Source of the DNA: Mycobacterium syngnathidarum
GTDB taxonomy: Bacteria; Actinomycetota; Actinomycetes; Mycobacteriales; Mycobacteriaceae
Assembly (NCBI RefSeq): GCF_001942625.1
Contig: NZ_MLCL01000084.1
Location: 1 to 64,000 of the forward strand
Direction of reading: 5' to 3'
Length of the DNA: 64,000 bases
Numbering within the stretch: the stretch's first letter is position 1; each line of letters begins with the position of its first letter. Shown here piece by piece: positions 50,624 through 62,420 of the stretch. A model generated the notes under the pieces. That model worked only from the letters and a program-made list of their open reading frames with translations, was not told the DNA's origin and ran no database searches. The translations under genes and the position numbers were made by a program.

Positions 50624-50776
50624 CGGTAGCTCCATCAGTCGGAATACATGTATTCGTTCTGTTGGTGCGGCGTCGATCGACAACGGTGGGAGTCCCCGCG
50701 CGTATGTCGATGACGCCCGCTGCGGCTGTGAACTCAACCTGTAACGGACCCTACCGCGATCAATGTCGGCGGACAA
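50624..50776 (-). promoter_or_regulatory. Duplicated promoter and leader of STAS copy 2
   Basis: Reverse strand: -35 TTGTCC (50776-50771), 17 bases, -10 TAGGGT (50753-50748), predicted start near 50741, then CAGGTTGAGTTCACAGCCG and about 100 bases to the ATG. The perfect palindrome GAATACATGTATTC (50642-50655) precedes the Shine-Dalgarno. Positions 50723-50796 align without gaps to 43997-44070, about 70% identical by eye. Confidence 0.7.
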
Positions 50777-50818
50777 TCGTCTGAGTGGATTCTTATGGTT
50801 CCAGGTCAGACTGTTGGG

Positions 50819-51364
50819 ATGCCGAACTCCGATGCAGTTGCCGGGGTGTTGCTGGCCGCCGGGGCAGGGAGTCGGTTCGGGATGCCGAAAGTTCTTGCCG
50901 AAGAAGGGGATTGGCTTGCTCGGGCCGTCGCCGCGCTCGCCGGGGGCGGCTGCGACGAGGTGATCGTGGTGCTGGGTGCGGCGGTGGTCGAGGTGCCCGC
51001 GCCCGCCCGCGCGGTGGTGGCCACCCGCTGGGCCGACGGCATGAGCGCATCGGTGCGCGACGGGCTGGCGGCCATCGGCCCGGCCGGCTGGGCCGTCTTG
51101 CACACCGTAGACACCCCCGATGTCGGCGCCGAGGTGGTGGCACGGGTCCTGGGTGCGGCACGCGGCTCCGATTCGGGTCTGGCCCGTGCCGTTTACGGCG
51201 GCCGCCCCGGTCACCCCGTCGTGATGGCCCGCAGGCACCTCGCCGAGCTGACCGCGACATTGCACGGCGACCAGGGGGCCCGGGCGTTTCTCGGTGGCCG
51301 CGACGACGTCATCGCCGTCGAATGCGCTGACCTGGCCACCGGCCTCGACATCGATGAACGCTGA
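50819..51364 (+). CDS. MobA-like nucleotidyltransferase
   Basis: A 181-residue NTP_transf_3 protein with the nucleotide-binding LLAAGAGSRFGMPKVL at the start and HTVDTPDV later, related to MocA/MobA enzymes that add CMP or GMP to molybdopterin. ATG 50819 is preferred; ATG 50795 is possible. Target cofactor not proven. Its promoter would lie close to that of STAS copy 2, transcribed the other way. Stop is three bases from the convergent mdh stop. Confidence 0.8.
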   Translation: MPNSDAVAGVLLAAGAGSRFGMPKVLAEEGDWLARAVAALAGGGCDEVIVVLGAAVVEVPAPARAVVATRWADGMSASVRDGLAAIGPAGWAVLHTVDTPDVGAEVVARVLGAARGSDSGLARAVYGGRPGHPVVMARRHLAELTATLHGDQGARAFLGGRDDVIAVECADLATGLDIDER

Positions 51365-51367
51365 CTG

Positions 51368-52363
51368 CTAGAGCAGGCCGAGCTGTTCGACAGCGTGGCG
51401 CTCCTCGAGTAACTCGGCCACCGACGCGTCGATTCGGGCCCGGGAGAATTCGTTGACCTCCAGACCCTCCACGATCTGCCACGCGCCGTCCACCGCGCGC
51501 ACCGGCAGCGAGGCGACCACCCCTTCCGGCACTCCGTAGACGCCGGGGGAGGGCAGGGCCACCGATGTCCAGTCGTCGGGGTCGGTGCCGTCGACCCAAT
51601 CGCGGACGTGGTCGATGGCCGCGTTGGCGGCCGACGCGGCCGAAGAGGTGCCACGAGCTTCGATGATCGCGGTGCCGCGGGCGGCGACGGCCGGGATGAA
51701 CTCCTGGGTGAGCCAATCGGTGTCGGCCGCGTAGTCGGAACCCGGCCGCCCGTCGATGACCGCGTGGAAGATGTCCGGGTACATGGTCGGCGAGTGGTTG
51801 CCCCACACCGTCACCCGCGACACGTCGGTGACGTGCACGCCGGCGTGCGCAGCCAGGGCGGCGACGGCGCGGTTGTGGTCGAGCCGGGTGAGCGCGGTGA
51901 ACCGCTCGGCGGGGATGTCGGGGGCGTGGGCCGAGGCCACCAAGGCGTTGGTGTTCGCCGGATTGCCGACCACGACGATGCGCACATCACCGGCCGCGCC
52001 GGAGTTCAGCGCCTTGCCGGACTCGGCGAAGATCGCGGCGTTCGCGGCCAACAGGTCAGCACGTTCCATGCCTTTGCTGCGTGGCCTGGCCCCGACCAGA
52101 AGTGCGACGTCGACACCGTCGAACGCCCGCACCGGATCGTCATGGATCTCGATGTCGACCAGCCCGTCGAACGCGCTGTCGACCAGTTCCATGACCACGC
52201 CTTCGGCCGCGCGGATCGCCGACGGCAGTTCCAGCAGCCGCAGCTTGACCGGGACGTCGCGACCGAGCAGGGCACCCGCCCCGATGCGGAACAGCGCGGC
52301 GTAGCCGATCTGGCCGGCGGCACCGGTGACCGTGACGACTTTGGGGCTTGCGGGCGTGCTCAC
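51368..52363 (-). CDS. mdh: Malate dehydrogenase
   Basis: NAD-dependent malate dehydrogenase, 331 residues. [17 protein letters not shown] binds [12 protein letters not shown] has the catalytic Asp, and [11 protein letters not shown] the catalytic His. Interconverts malate and oxaloacetate in the citric-acid cycle. GTG start overlaps the upstream gene's stop (GTGA, 52360-52363), so it follows that gene in one message. Confidence 0.93.
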   Translation of the reverse strand: MSTPASPKVVTVTGAAGQIGYAALFRIGAGALLGRDVPVKLRLLELPSAIRAAEGVVMELVDSAFDGLVDIEIHDDPVRAFDGVDVALLVGARPRSKGMERADLLAANAAIFAESGKALNSGAAGDVRIVVVGNPANTNALVASAHAPDIPAERFTALTRLDHNRAVAALAAHAGVHVTDVSRVTVWGNHSPTMYPDIFHAVIDGRPGSDYAADTDWLTQEFIPAVAARGTAIIEARGTSSAASAANAAIDHVRDWVDGTDPDDWTSVALPSPGVYGVPEGVVASLPVRAVDGAWQIVEGLEVNEFSRARIDASVAELLEERHAVEQLGLL

Positions 52364-52692
52364 GTGTGCACCTCCAGTCCGAGCACCTGCGTGGCGTAGC
52401 GCCGCACGGTGTCCTCCGAGATGGCAGCGGCATCCTCGAAGCCAGGGCGGCCCCGGCTGCTCAGGAAACCGGTGACGGGATCGAGGATGACCTCGGCGAG
52501 CAGTTCACCGGTGGTCGGTTCGCACACAGCCCAGGTGTAGCGGGTGTCGTCGGCCCAGCCGTCTGCGGCGTCGTGAACGTAGTCCAAGTCGTCCTCGCCC
52601 AAGTCGGTGAGTGCCGGCCGGTCGTCGACCCGGTCATCGGCGCGCAGCCCGCGCAGATACCACTGGCCGTTGTTGATCTCCACAGGTTCCAC
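52360..52692 (-). CDS. Conserved hypothetical protein upstream of mdh
   Basis: A 110-residue acidic protein. [20 protein letters not shown] resembles the central strands of GNAT acetyltransferases, but the acetyl-CoA loop is missing, so it is at most a partial or diverged GNAT fold. ATG start. It is translationally coupled to mdh. Between it and the accA3 stop lies an inverted repeat (52725-52780). Confidence 0.65.
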   Translation of the reverse strand: MEPVEINNGQWYLRGLRADDRVDDRPALTDLGEDDLDYVHDAADGWADDTRYTWAVCEPTTGELLAEVILDPVTGFLSSRGRPGFEDAAAISEDTVRRYATQVLGLEVHT

Positions 52693-52724
52693 AAGACCTC
52701 CACGGTGCCGAACTCAGAAATGCC

Positions 52725-52780
52725 GAATGGCCACTTATGACACAAGATTCAACAGAATCCGTGCCACAAGTGGCCACTCG
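52725..52780. repeat. Interspersed imperfect inverted repeat, copy 1
   Basis: Left arm begins GAATGGCCACTTATGACAC, right arm ends GCCACAAGTGGCCACTCG; the arms pair almost fully around a short centre. A second copy with the same arm sequence lies at 61668-61725. Here it sits between the accA3 stop and the next gene start, where it may work as a terminator or REP-like element. Confidence 0.75.
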
Positions 52781-52791
52781 GGGCGAAAGAT

Positions 52792-54621
<1,830 letters not shown>

Positions 54622-54882
54622 TTAAGAATCTATCGCGGGCAGTTTATGCGGCGCACCTTGAGGCTTCCCAATCCGGTATCGGTTACCGGTGAGTAGGTTT
54701 TGGCCGATTTCCGCCCATGGCCGCATCGCCGCTGTTGAGCGGGCTCGCGCCGATCGGTAGGTTCGCGCAACGTCGGGCACATCTGGCCATTCCTGTCGCG
54801 CTGTGCGATTGTGAATCCGGCTGGAGCGGAACGGATCACAGTTGCGGGTAAAGGACTGGGGCGGACGAATCCGTGCGGCCGG

Positions 54883-55302
54883 TCAGGCCCCACGCAACCG
54901 CCGCTTGATCCGCGTCAGCATCGCCGACATACCCCGCAGTCGCAGTGGGCTGATCAACGCGGCCAGGCCCAGTGCGGTGTAGAAGTCGTCGGGCACCGCC
55001 AGGATGTCATCGGCAGGCTGGCCGTCCAGGCCGGCAGCAAGGATCGCGGCGAACCCGCGTGTCGTCGGCGCCTCCGGTGGCGCGCTGAAGAACAACCGCA
55101 CCTTGTCCCGGTCGGAGGCGTCGACGTCGAGAAACAACGGCGACTGGCACTCCGGAACGGGTTCCATGGCCGCCTCTTCGAGATGACTCGGCAAGGGCGG
55201 CAGCTCGTTGGCGAACTCCAACAGCAGCTGGAGCTTGTCCTGGCCGGCCACCTCCTGGAAGTCGGAGACGACCTCTGCCAGGGCGGCCGGCATCGAACTC
55301 AT
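54883..55302 (-). CDS. SufE-like sulfur transfer protein
   Basis: A 139-residue SufE-family protein. The acceptor Cys lies in [10 protein letters not shown] near residue 51, and the family's [20 protein letters not shown] follows. It takes persulfide sulfur, here likely from the rhodanese SseA just upstream: the ATG at 55302 overlaps the sseA stop by four bases. Equivalent to Rv3284. Confidence 0.88.
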   Translation of the reverse strand: MSSMPAALAEVVSDFQEVAGQDKLQLLLEFANELPPLPSHLEEAAMEPVPECQSPLFLDVDASDRDKVRLFFSAPPEAPTTRGFAAILAAGLDGQPADDILAVPDDFYTALGLAALISPLRLRGMSAMLTRIKRRLRGA

Positions 55303-56195
55303 GAGGCGCCTGGGGCCTGGCCTGCATCGGGGCCGACGGCCACCGGGACCCGCACTGCGTTGCCCCATTCGGTCCACGAGCCGTCGTAGTTGCGCACGCC
55401 GGGCAGCCCGAGCAGGTGGGTCAGCACGAACCAGGTGTGGCTGGAGCGCTCGCCGATCCGGCAGTACACCACCGTCTCGTCGTCGGGTTTGAGGAAGCCG
55501 TAGAGCTCCGCGAGTTCGGCGCGGCTGCGGAACTGCCCGTTGTCTCTGGCGGCCTTGCCCCACGGGATCGACTTGGCGGTGGGGATGTGCCCGCCGCGCA
55601 ACGCGCCCTCTTCGGGGTAGTCGGGCATGTGGGTGCGCTCGCCGGTGTACTCCTGGGGCGAGCGGACGTCGATCAACGGCTGCTTACCGAGGATGGCGAG
55701 CACGTCGTCTCGATAGGCGCGGATCGGGGCGTCGTTGCGTTCCACCACCGGGTAACCGCTGGACTGGCGGATGGGCACCTCAAGGGTGGTGTCACGGCTT
55801 TGGGAGACCCACAGGTCGCGCCCGCCGTCGAGCAGGCGCACATCGGGGTGGCCGAACAAGGTGAACACCCACAGCGCGTACGCGGCCCACCAGTTGCTCT
55901 TGTCGCCGTAGATGACGACGGTGTCGTCGCGGCCGATGCCCTTGCGGTCCATCAACTCGGCGAACTGCTCACCGTTGATGTAGTCGCGCACATTGGGATC
56001 GTTGAGGTCGAGGTGCCAGTCGATTTTGACCGCGCCCGGAATGTGGCCGGTGTCATAGAGCAGGACATCCTCGTCGGACTCGACGATGGCCAAACCGGGC
56101 CGACCCAGGTTGCTGGCCAGCCAGTCGGCGGTGACCAGGCGCTCCGGATGGGCGTACTCGGCAAGAGTTGGGCTGGGATCTGCAGGCAGCGGCAC
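55299..56195 (-). CDS. sseA: Thiosulfate sulfurtransferase (rhodanese)
   Basis: A 298-residue two-domain rhodanese. The catalytic Cys is in [14 protein letters not shown] of the second domain; the first domain is inactive-like. Transfers sulfane sulfur from thiosulfate. The frame runs on to 56258, but GTG at 56195 lies six bases after TACGCT and gives the usual length. Coupled to the SufE-like gene. Confidence 0.92.
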   Translation of the reverse strand: MPLPADPSPTLAEYAHPERLVTADWLASNLGRPGLAIVESDEDVLLYDTGHIPGAVKIDWHLDLNDPNVRDYINGEQFAELMDRKGIGRDDTVVIYGDKSNWWAAYALWVFTLFGHPDVRLLDGGRDLWVSQSRDTTLEVPIRQSSGYPVVERNDAPIRAYRDDVLAILGKQPLIDVRSPQEYTGERTHMPDYPEEGALRGGHIPTAKSIPWGKAARDNGQFRSRAELAELYGFLKPDDETVVYCRIGERSSHTWFVLTHLLGLPGVRNYDGSWTEWGNAVRVPVAVGPDAGQAPGAS

Positions 56196-56261
56196 ACCAA
56201 GAGCGTACCGTCGGTCCCGGTATCGGTGGCGGAGCAGTGTCCGGACCGGGCGTATCACCGG

Positions 56262-56489
56262 CTACGCGGTGAACGCGACCTCGTAGGCCACGGCAAAGCG
56301 GCGGGCGCCATTGTTGGCGCGGAAGAGAGAGCCGCCGTTCTGAGACCAGGTCACCACGCGCAGCAGCCGCTTACCCGGCGACAGGCGTTTGGCGATGATG
56401 TCGGCGAATGCGGCGCGCAGCCGCTCCAGGTCGCATGTCTCGAAGTCGCGTGCCACGCGAACATCCCACATTGTTTCTTCGACTGGCAT
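56262..56489 (-). CDS. Small conserved hypothetical protein
   Basis: A 75-residue protein with aromatic and basic residues (RVVTWSQNGGSLFRANNGA), starting at ATG 56489, six bases after GACACT. No family recognised. It lies 66 bases upstream of sseA on the same strand but sseA seems to have its own promoter. The 221 bases between it and the hydrolase start show no other gene. Confidence 0.6.
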   Translation of the reverse strand: MPVEETMWDVRVARDFETCDLERLRAAFADIIAKRLSPGKRLLRVVTWSQNGGSLFRANNGARRFAVAYEVAFTA

Positions 56490-56710
56490 CGGCCCAGTGT
56501 CAACCAGTGGTTGAGACTATTCGCGACATCGACGCGGCGTGGCGCCACACAAAAAGGTTGCAATTTGATCACTGCGCGCACCGGCGGGCACCGAAAGTTG
56601 CGGGCAATGGCGGAGCGGAACCGAACTGCTTGAGTCGCAACGGGTACGGCGCCCCGGGTGTTTACAAATGCCGCGCCGGGGTACACCCGCTCCACACAGA
56701 AGGAGCCGGG

Positions 56711-57820
56711 ATGAACACGGTGGCAACCGATCTCGCAGGTCGCAGAGCATGGTTCGAGCATCACGTGCTCGACCTCGAGGACGGACTTCAGGTGGGCGTA
56801 TCGATCGGTGGTCGCGGCGTGCCGATGGTGTTCTTGCACGGTCTCGGCCTGAACCGCCGCCACTACCTGCGGCTGCTGAACCGCATCGCCGCACTGGGAT
56901 TCCTCGTTATTGCGATCGACGTCGCCGGGCATGGAGACACCGTCGATTTGCCTTGTGAGGCAGACGAATTGAATGACCGAACCGATCTGGTTCGGCGCAC
57001 GCTCGATGTGCTCGGGGTTCGGCGGGCCGTCTTCTGCGGCCACTCGATGGGCGGTCGGATAGTCATACAGCTCGCCGCGACCGCGCCCGAGCGGGTGCTT
57101 GCGGCACTTCTCATCGATGCCGCGGCAGGTGCTTCGTTCGATGCCGCGCTGGAGACCACCATGCGCTCACCGCGACTGATGATGCGCACGGTGGCCGGGG
57201 CCGTCTCCGACTTGTATCGCGACCCGATCTTGGTGAAAGTCGCGGCCGTCAACCGGTACCTGCGAATGCTGACTGCGGTGTCGATGGGCCGGATGCTGCC
57301 GCACACCGGGTTCATCGGCGCCGCGCGTGCCATGATGCGATCCGGTAAATGCGCCGCGCTGCTGCGACGCCTGCGCGACCGGGAAATTCCGACGATGGTG
57401 CTGCACGGGGAAAGCGACGGAATCGTGCCGTTCGAGTGCGCCCTGGAACTGGCGGATGAAGCCGACGCGACGCTCTACCGGATACCAGGCGCCTACCATT
57501 CCTGGCTCATCAACGACCCGTGGCGGGGCGCTGATGCGGTGCGCCAACTGCTCGATCGCGAACTCGGCGCGGTGCTGCGAAGCGAGGCCGAAGCGGTCGG
57601 CATCCACGACTGGCGCGATGCGCAGGCGTGGGAACACACGATGATCGAACCTGATGCGTGGGTGCACCGGCTCAGTGCCGGAAGCAAGACGATCGGAGCC
57701 GGCCGACGCCAGAATTTCGTACGAGTCGAGATGGAACTGATCCGTCGCGCGTCGAAAGAGGCGGTGCGCATCGCCACGGCTGGTTCGGCCAGAAGGGCGC
57801 GAGTTGCACGTACGGCTTAG
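56711..57820 (+). CDS. Alpha/beta hydrolase
   Basis: A 369-residue hydrolase with the oxyanion turn HGLGLNRR, nucleophile elbow GHSMGG (Ser) near residue 113, Asp in [10 protein letters not shown] and His in GAYHSWLI. The extra C-terminal 80 residues are basic, perhaps a membrane or lipid contact. AGGAG five bases before the ATG. Likely an esterase; substrate unknown. Overlaps the convergent maf stop by four bases. Confidence 0.82.
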   Translation: MNTVATDLAGRRAWFEHHVLDLEDGLQVGVSIGGRGVPMVFLHGLGLNRRHYLRLLNRIAALGFLVIAIDVAGHGDTVDLPCEADELNDRTDLVRRTLDVLGVRRAVFCGHSMGGRIVIQLAATAPERVLAALLIDAAAGASFDAALETTMRSPRLMMRTVAGAVSDLYRDPILVKVAAVNRYLRMLTAVSMGRMLPHTGFIGAARAMMRSGKCAALLRRLRDREIPTMVLHGESDGIVPFECALELADEADATLYRIPGAYHSWLINDPWRGADAVRQLLDRELGAVLRSEAEAVGIHDWRDAQAWEHTMIEPDAWVHRLSAGSKTIGAGRRQNFVRVEMELIRRASKEAVRIATAGSARRARVARTA

Positions 57821-58458
57821 GCAGTGTCCGCCGAACTTTTCCAGAGCTGCGCCACCGACAGACCGGCCGCGGCCAGCATTCGGCGCAGCAGCGGCAGGCT
57901 CAACCCGATCACATTGGACGGGTCGCCGTCGATGCCGTCGATGAACCAGCCGCCCAGGCCGTCAAGCGTGAAACCGCCTGCGACACCGAGTGGTTCGCCG
58001 CTGCTGAGATAGGCCTGCAGGTCAGCTTCGGTGGGTGAGCCGAAACGAACCGCGGTGATGCCGGTGTCGGCGGCGCGATGGACGACCGACCCGTCACGGA
58101 CCACCAGCACGGCATGGCCGGAGTACAGCTGGGCCGTCCGGCCCGCCATCGCCCGCCACTGCCGTCCAGCGGTGCCGACATCTCCTGGCTTGCCACACAA
58201 CTGCCCGTCGAGAAGCAGCATCGAGTCACAGCCGATCACGACGCAGTCACCGGCGACCGCCGCGGGCAGGTGTGCGAACACCTCGTCGGCCTTGGCCGCG
58301 GCGAGCCCGCTCACCATCTGCTCAGGCGGGGCACCGGCCAACGACGCCAACACGGCGTCCTCGTCGACACCGGAAACCACCACCAACGGATCGAGGCCGG
58401 CCTGGCGCAGAACGCCAAGCCGGCCCGTCGATGCCGAACCCAGGACGACCCGGGTCAT
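57817..58458 (-). CDS. maf: Maf-family nucleotide pyrophosphatase
   Basis: A 213-residue Maf protein with SASTGR at the N-terminus. It hydrolyses non-canonical or excess nucleoside triphosphates. Last of the accD5-accE5-maf unit, 11 bases after accE5. Equivalent to Rv3282. Confidence 0.9.
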   Translation of the reverse strand: MTRVVLGSASTGRLGVLRQAGLDPLVVVSGVDEDAVLASLAGAPPEQMVSGLAAAKADEVFAHLPAAVAGDCVVIGCDSMLLLDGQLCGKPGDVGTAGRQWRAMAGRTAQLYSGHAVLVVRDGSVVHRAADTGITAVRFGSPTEADLQAYLSSGEPLGVAGGFTLDGLGGWFIDGIDGDPSNVIGLSLPLLRRMLAAAGLSVAQLWKSSADTA

Positions 58459-58469
58459 CTAGCCGCTCA

Positions 58470-60385
<1,916 letters not shown>

Positions 60386-60507
60386 TCAGATGCTATCGGT
60401 AACCCTAAGACTGGTCTAAGAGAGGTGGACGTGGCGCGCGTCACTGTGGTGGGCGCAGTGTGCTGTGGCCTGACGCCGCGCCAGGACGTGGGCCTACGCT
60501 CTCGACC

Positions 60508-61650
60508 ATGACCACCGGGCCGCTCGTGCTGTCCGAACTGGGCACCGATCCTGCATCGGTGCTGCGGCTCGTCGCGCAATTCGACGCGATGGAGGAGCAG
60601 GAGGTCAACGTCGACGCGGCCGTGCGGTTTGCCGCGCTGATCGCCGGATGCCCGGTCGGTGTCCGGTGGCCGGGCGGCACCGTCGTCCGCTACGACGCAT
60701 CCGGGCGCCTCGACCCGATCGAACCCGGGGCCCCGCCGGTGCCGGAGGGCGACGAGACCGTCGTCTGGGTACAGCGTGACGGGCCCGGACATCCGCTGGA
60801 TGCTGTCCTGCTCGATCGGCTGCGGCGACTGGTGGTCCGCCTCGCCGCGCGGACCGGGGTGAGCGGGACCCCGCATCTGGGCGACCCCGCACTGCTGGAG
60901 GTCGTGCTCTCGGCCAAAGAACACCGCGAAGACCGCGCCCGGGCGATCCGGCTCCTGGGTCTCGACGAGAACAGGCCCACGTGCGTGCTGGCGGCATCGG
61001 GGCATTCGCCGCGGGAGACGGTCCGCCTCATCACCGGTGAGCTGGCCGCGCCGACCGTGCGGTCGGCGGTGATCGGCAACGCCACCGCGATCGTGTGCCA
61101 GGGATCGTTCGACATGACCGAGCTTTCGGATCGTCTGGAGCGCGTCATCGTCGAACAGTTCCCGGCGGTGGTGAACACCGGAACCGCGTCGGGCCCGTGG
61201 ATCGGCATCGGATCGGTGGGCAGCGCGTTCAGCGCGTCGACCTCATGGCATGAAGCCGTGCGTGCGCTCCGCTTCGCGTCGTCCACCGGATTCGGTAGGC
61301 GGGTGGTGGCTCATGAGCGGCTCAGCTCGCTGGAGCTGCTGGCCGACCTCCCGATCGACCGGGTGCGACGCAATCGAGATGTGGCCCGTATCAACGAGAT
61401 TGCGGCGACGCCCGCCGGAGATCTCGACGTGCAGACCACCGAGGCGTTCTTCGTCTACGGCTCGTTGCGGCGGACGGCCGCCGAACTGCACGTGCACCAC
61501 AGCACGGTCGCGGCCCGGTTGGCGCGGGTGCAGGCCGCGATGGGGTGGGATTTCGAGGATCCGGTGGACCGCTTCCTGGGCACGCTGGTGCTGATGGTCC
61601 GGCGGATCGCGATGTCGTCGGCCGAGCTGGCCGACGCGGATCTGCTGTAG
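60508..61650 (+). CDS. PucR-type helix-turn-helix regulator
   Basis: A 380-residue regulator with a C-terminal HTH_30 domain of the PucR/CdaR type (RRTAAELHVHHSTVAARLAR). A GGDEF-like central domain without catalytic motif is likely. ATG at 60508, seven bases after TACGCT (60495-60500), is the leaderless start; the upstream frame is rejected. Divergent from accD5 and followed by an NTF2-like/acyl-CoA synthetase pair that it may regulate. Confidence 0.82.
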   Translation: MTTGPLVLSELGTDPASVLRLVAQFDAMEEQEVNVDAAVRFAALIAGCPVGVRWPGGTVVRYDASGRLDPIEPGAPPVPEGDETVVWVQRDGPGHPLDAVLLDRLRRLVVRLAARTGVSGTPHLGDPALLEVVLSAKEHREDRARAIRLLGLDENRPTCVLAASGHSPRETVRLITGELAAPTVRSAVIGNATAIVCQGSFDMTELSDRLERVIVEQFPAVVNTGTASGPWIGIGSVGSAFSASTSWHEAVRALRFASSTGFGRRVVAHERLSSLELLADLPIDRVRRNRDVARINEIAATPAGDLDVQTTEAFFVYGSLRRTAAELHVHHSTVAARLARVQAAMGWDFEDPVDRFLGTLVLMVRRIAMSSAELADADLL

Positions 61651-61667
61651 GTGCCGGGCCTCGCCGG

Positions 61668-61725
61668 CGAGTGGCCACCTATGGCACGCCGTATAGCGAT
61701 GCGCGTGTCATAACTGGCCAGTCGG
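61668..61725. repeat. Interspersed imperfect inverted repeat, copy 2
   Basis: Left arm begins CGAGTGGCCACCTATGGCAC, right arm ends GTGTCATAACTGGCCAGTC. The arms match those at 52725-52780 (TGGCCAC, TATG, CAC in order). It starts 18 bases after the PucR-type gene's stop, as a terminator or REP-like element would. The remaining bases to 61856 hold only the next gene's leader. Confidence 0.75.
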
Positions 61726-61856
61726 CAGGCGCAGCTCGATCCCGGCCGACAACTGTCGGGTGAATTCGCGTGATAGACCGACGTGTAGCGGGTGACCGGG
61801 ATCACCTGATTGGCCAAAGATTGCGATGCAGCCCGCAACAGACAAGGAGGCCCGAC

Positions 61857-62420
61857 ATGGCCATCATCGATCCGACCAAGACCTGGGTTCCCGTCGAAGA
61901 ACGCCTGGCCGTCACCACCGACGAGCGGCATCGACAGGTGCTGGGCATCGTCCTTGAGCACATGAAGGCCGAGGCTGAGCCCGACATGGAACGGCTCATG
62001 GCCACCTTGGCGCCGAATCCGGACTACCACTTCTGGTATGCCAATGCCGACATGGGCCCCAAGACCACCGAAGGCGTGCGTGCCTATTACGAGGCCTTCG
62101 TGGCCAGCGGTGCCAACCACCTCGTTTTCGAGATCGATCGCCTGGCCGTCGACGATGATCTGGTGATGACCGAAGGCTGGATGAAGATGATCTACCCGGG
62201 CGCGGCGGCCCAGGCGATCGGCGTCGACGTCGAGGACCCGGAAGGCGATTACCTGCTGCTGTTCCGTCAGCTGATCAACTGGCCGATCGACGCCGACGGC
62301 CTCATCCTCGGTGAGGACGCCTATCAGACCGGTCCGGTCAGCGTGACCAAGCTGAGCCAGGAAGACCTGCCGCAGGCCTACATCGACCAGAAGCGCGCCG
62401 CCGCCCAAGCCCATGCCTGA
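61857..62420 (+). CDS. SnoaL/NTF2-like protein
   Basis: A 187-residue cone-fold protein (VLGIVLEHMKAEAEPDMERL, YHFWYANADMGPKTTEGVRA, YYEAFVASGANHLVFEIDR) of the NTF2 group, often isomerases or hydratases of steroid-like substrates. AAGGAGG six bases before the ATG is the strongest Shine-Dalgarno in the window. It overlaps the acyl-CoA synthetase start by eight bases. Confidence 0.8.
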   Translation: MAIIDPTKTWVPVEERLAVTTDERHRQVLGIVLEHMKAEAEPDMERLMATLAPNPDYHFWYANADMGPKTTEGVRAYYEAFVASGANHLVFEIDRLAVDDDLVMTEGWMKMIYPGAAAQAIGVDVEDPEGDYLLLFRQLINWPIDADGLILGEDAYQTGPVSVTKLSQEDLPQAYIDQKRAAAQAHA

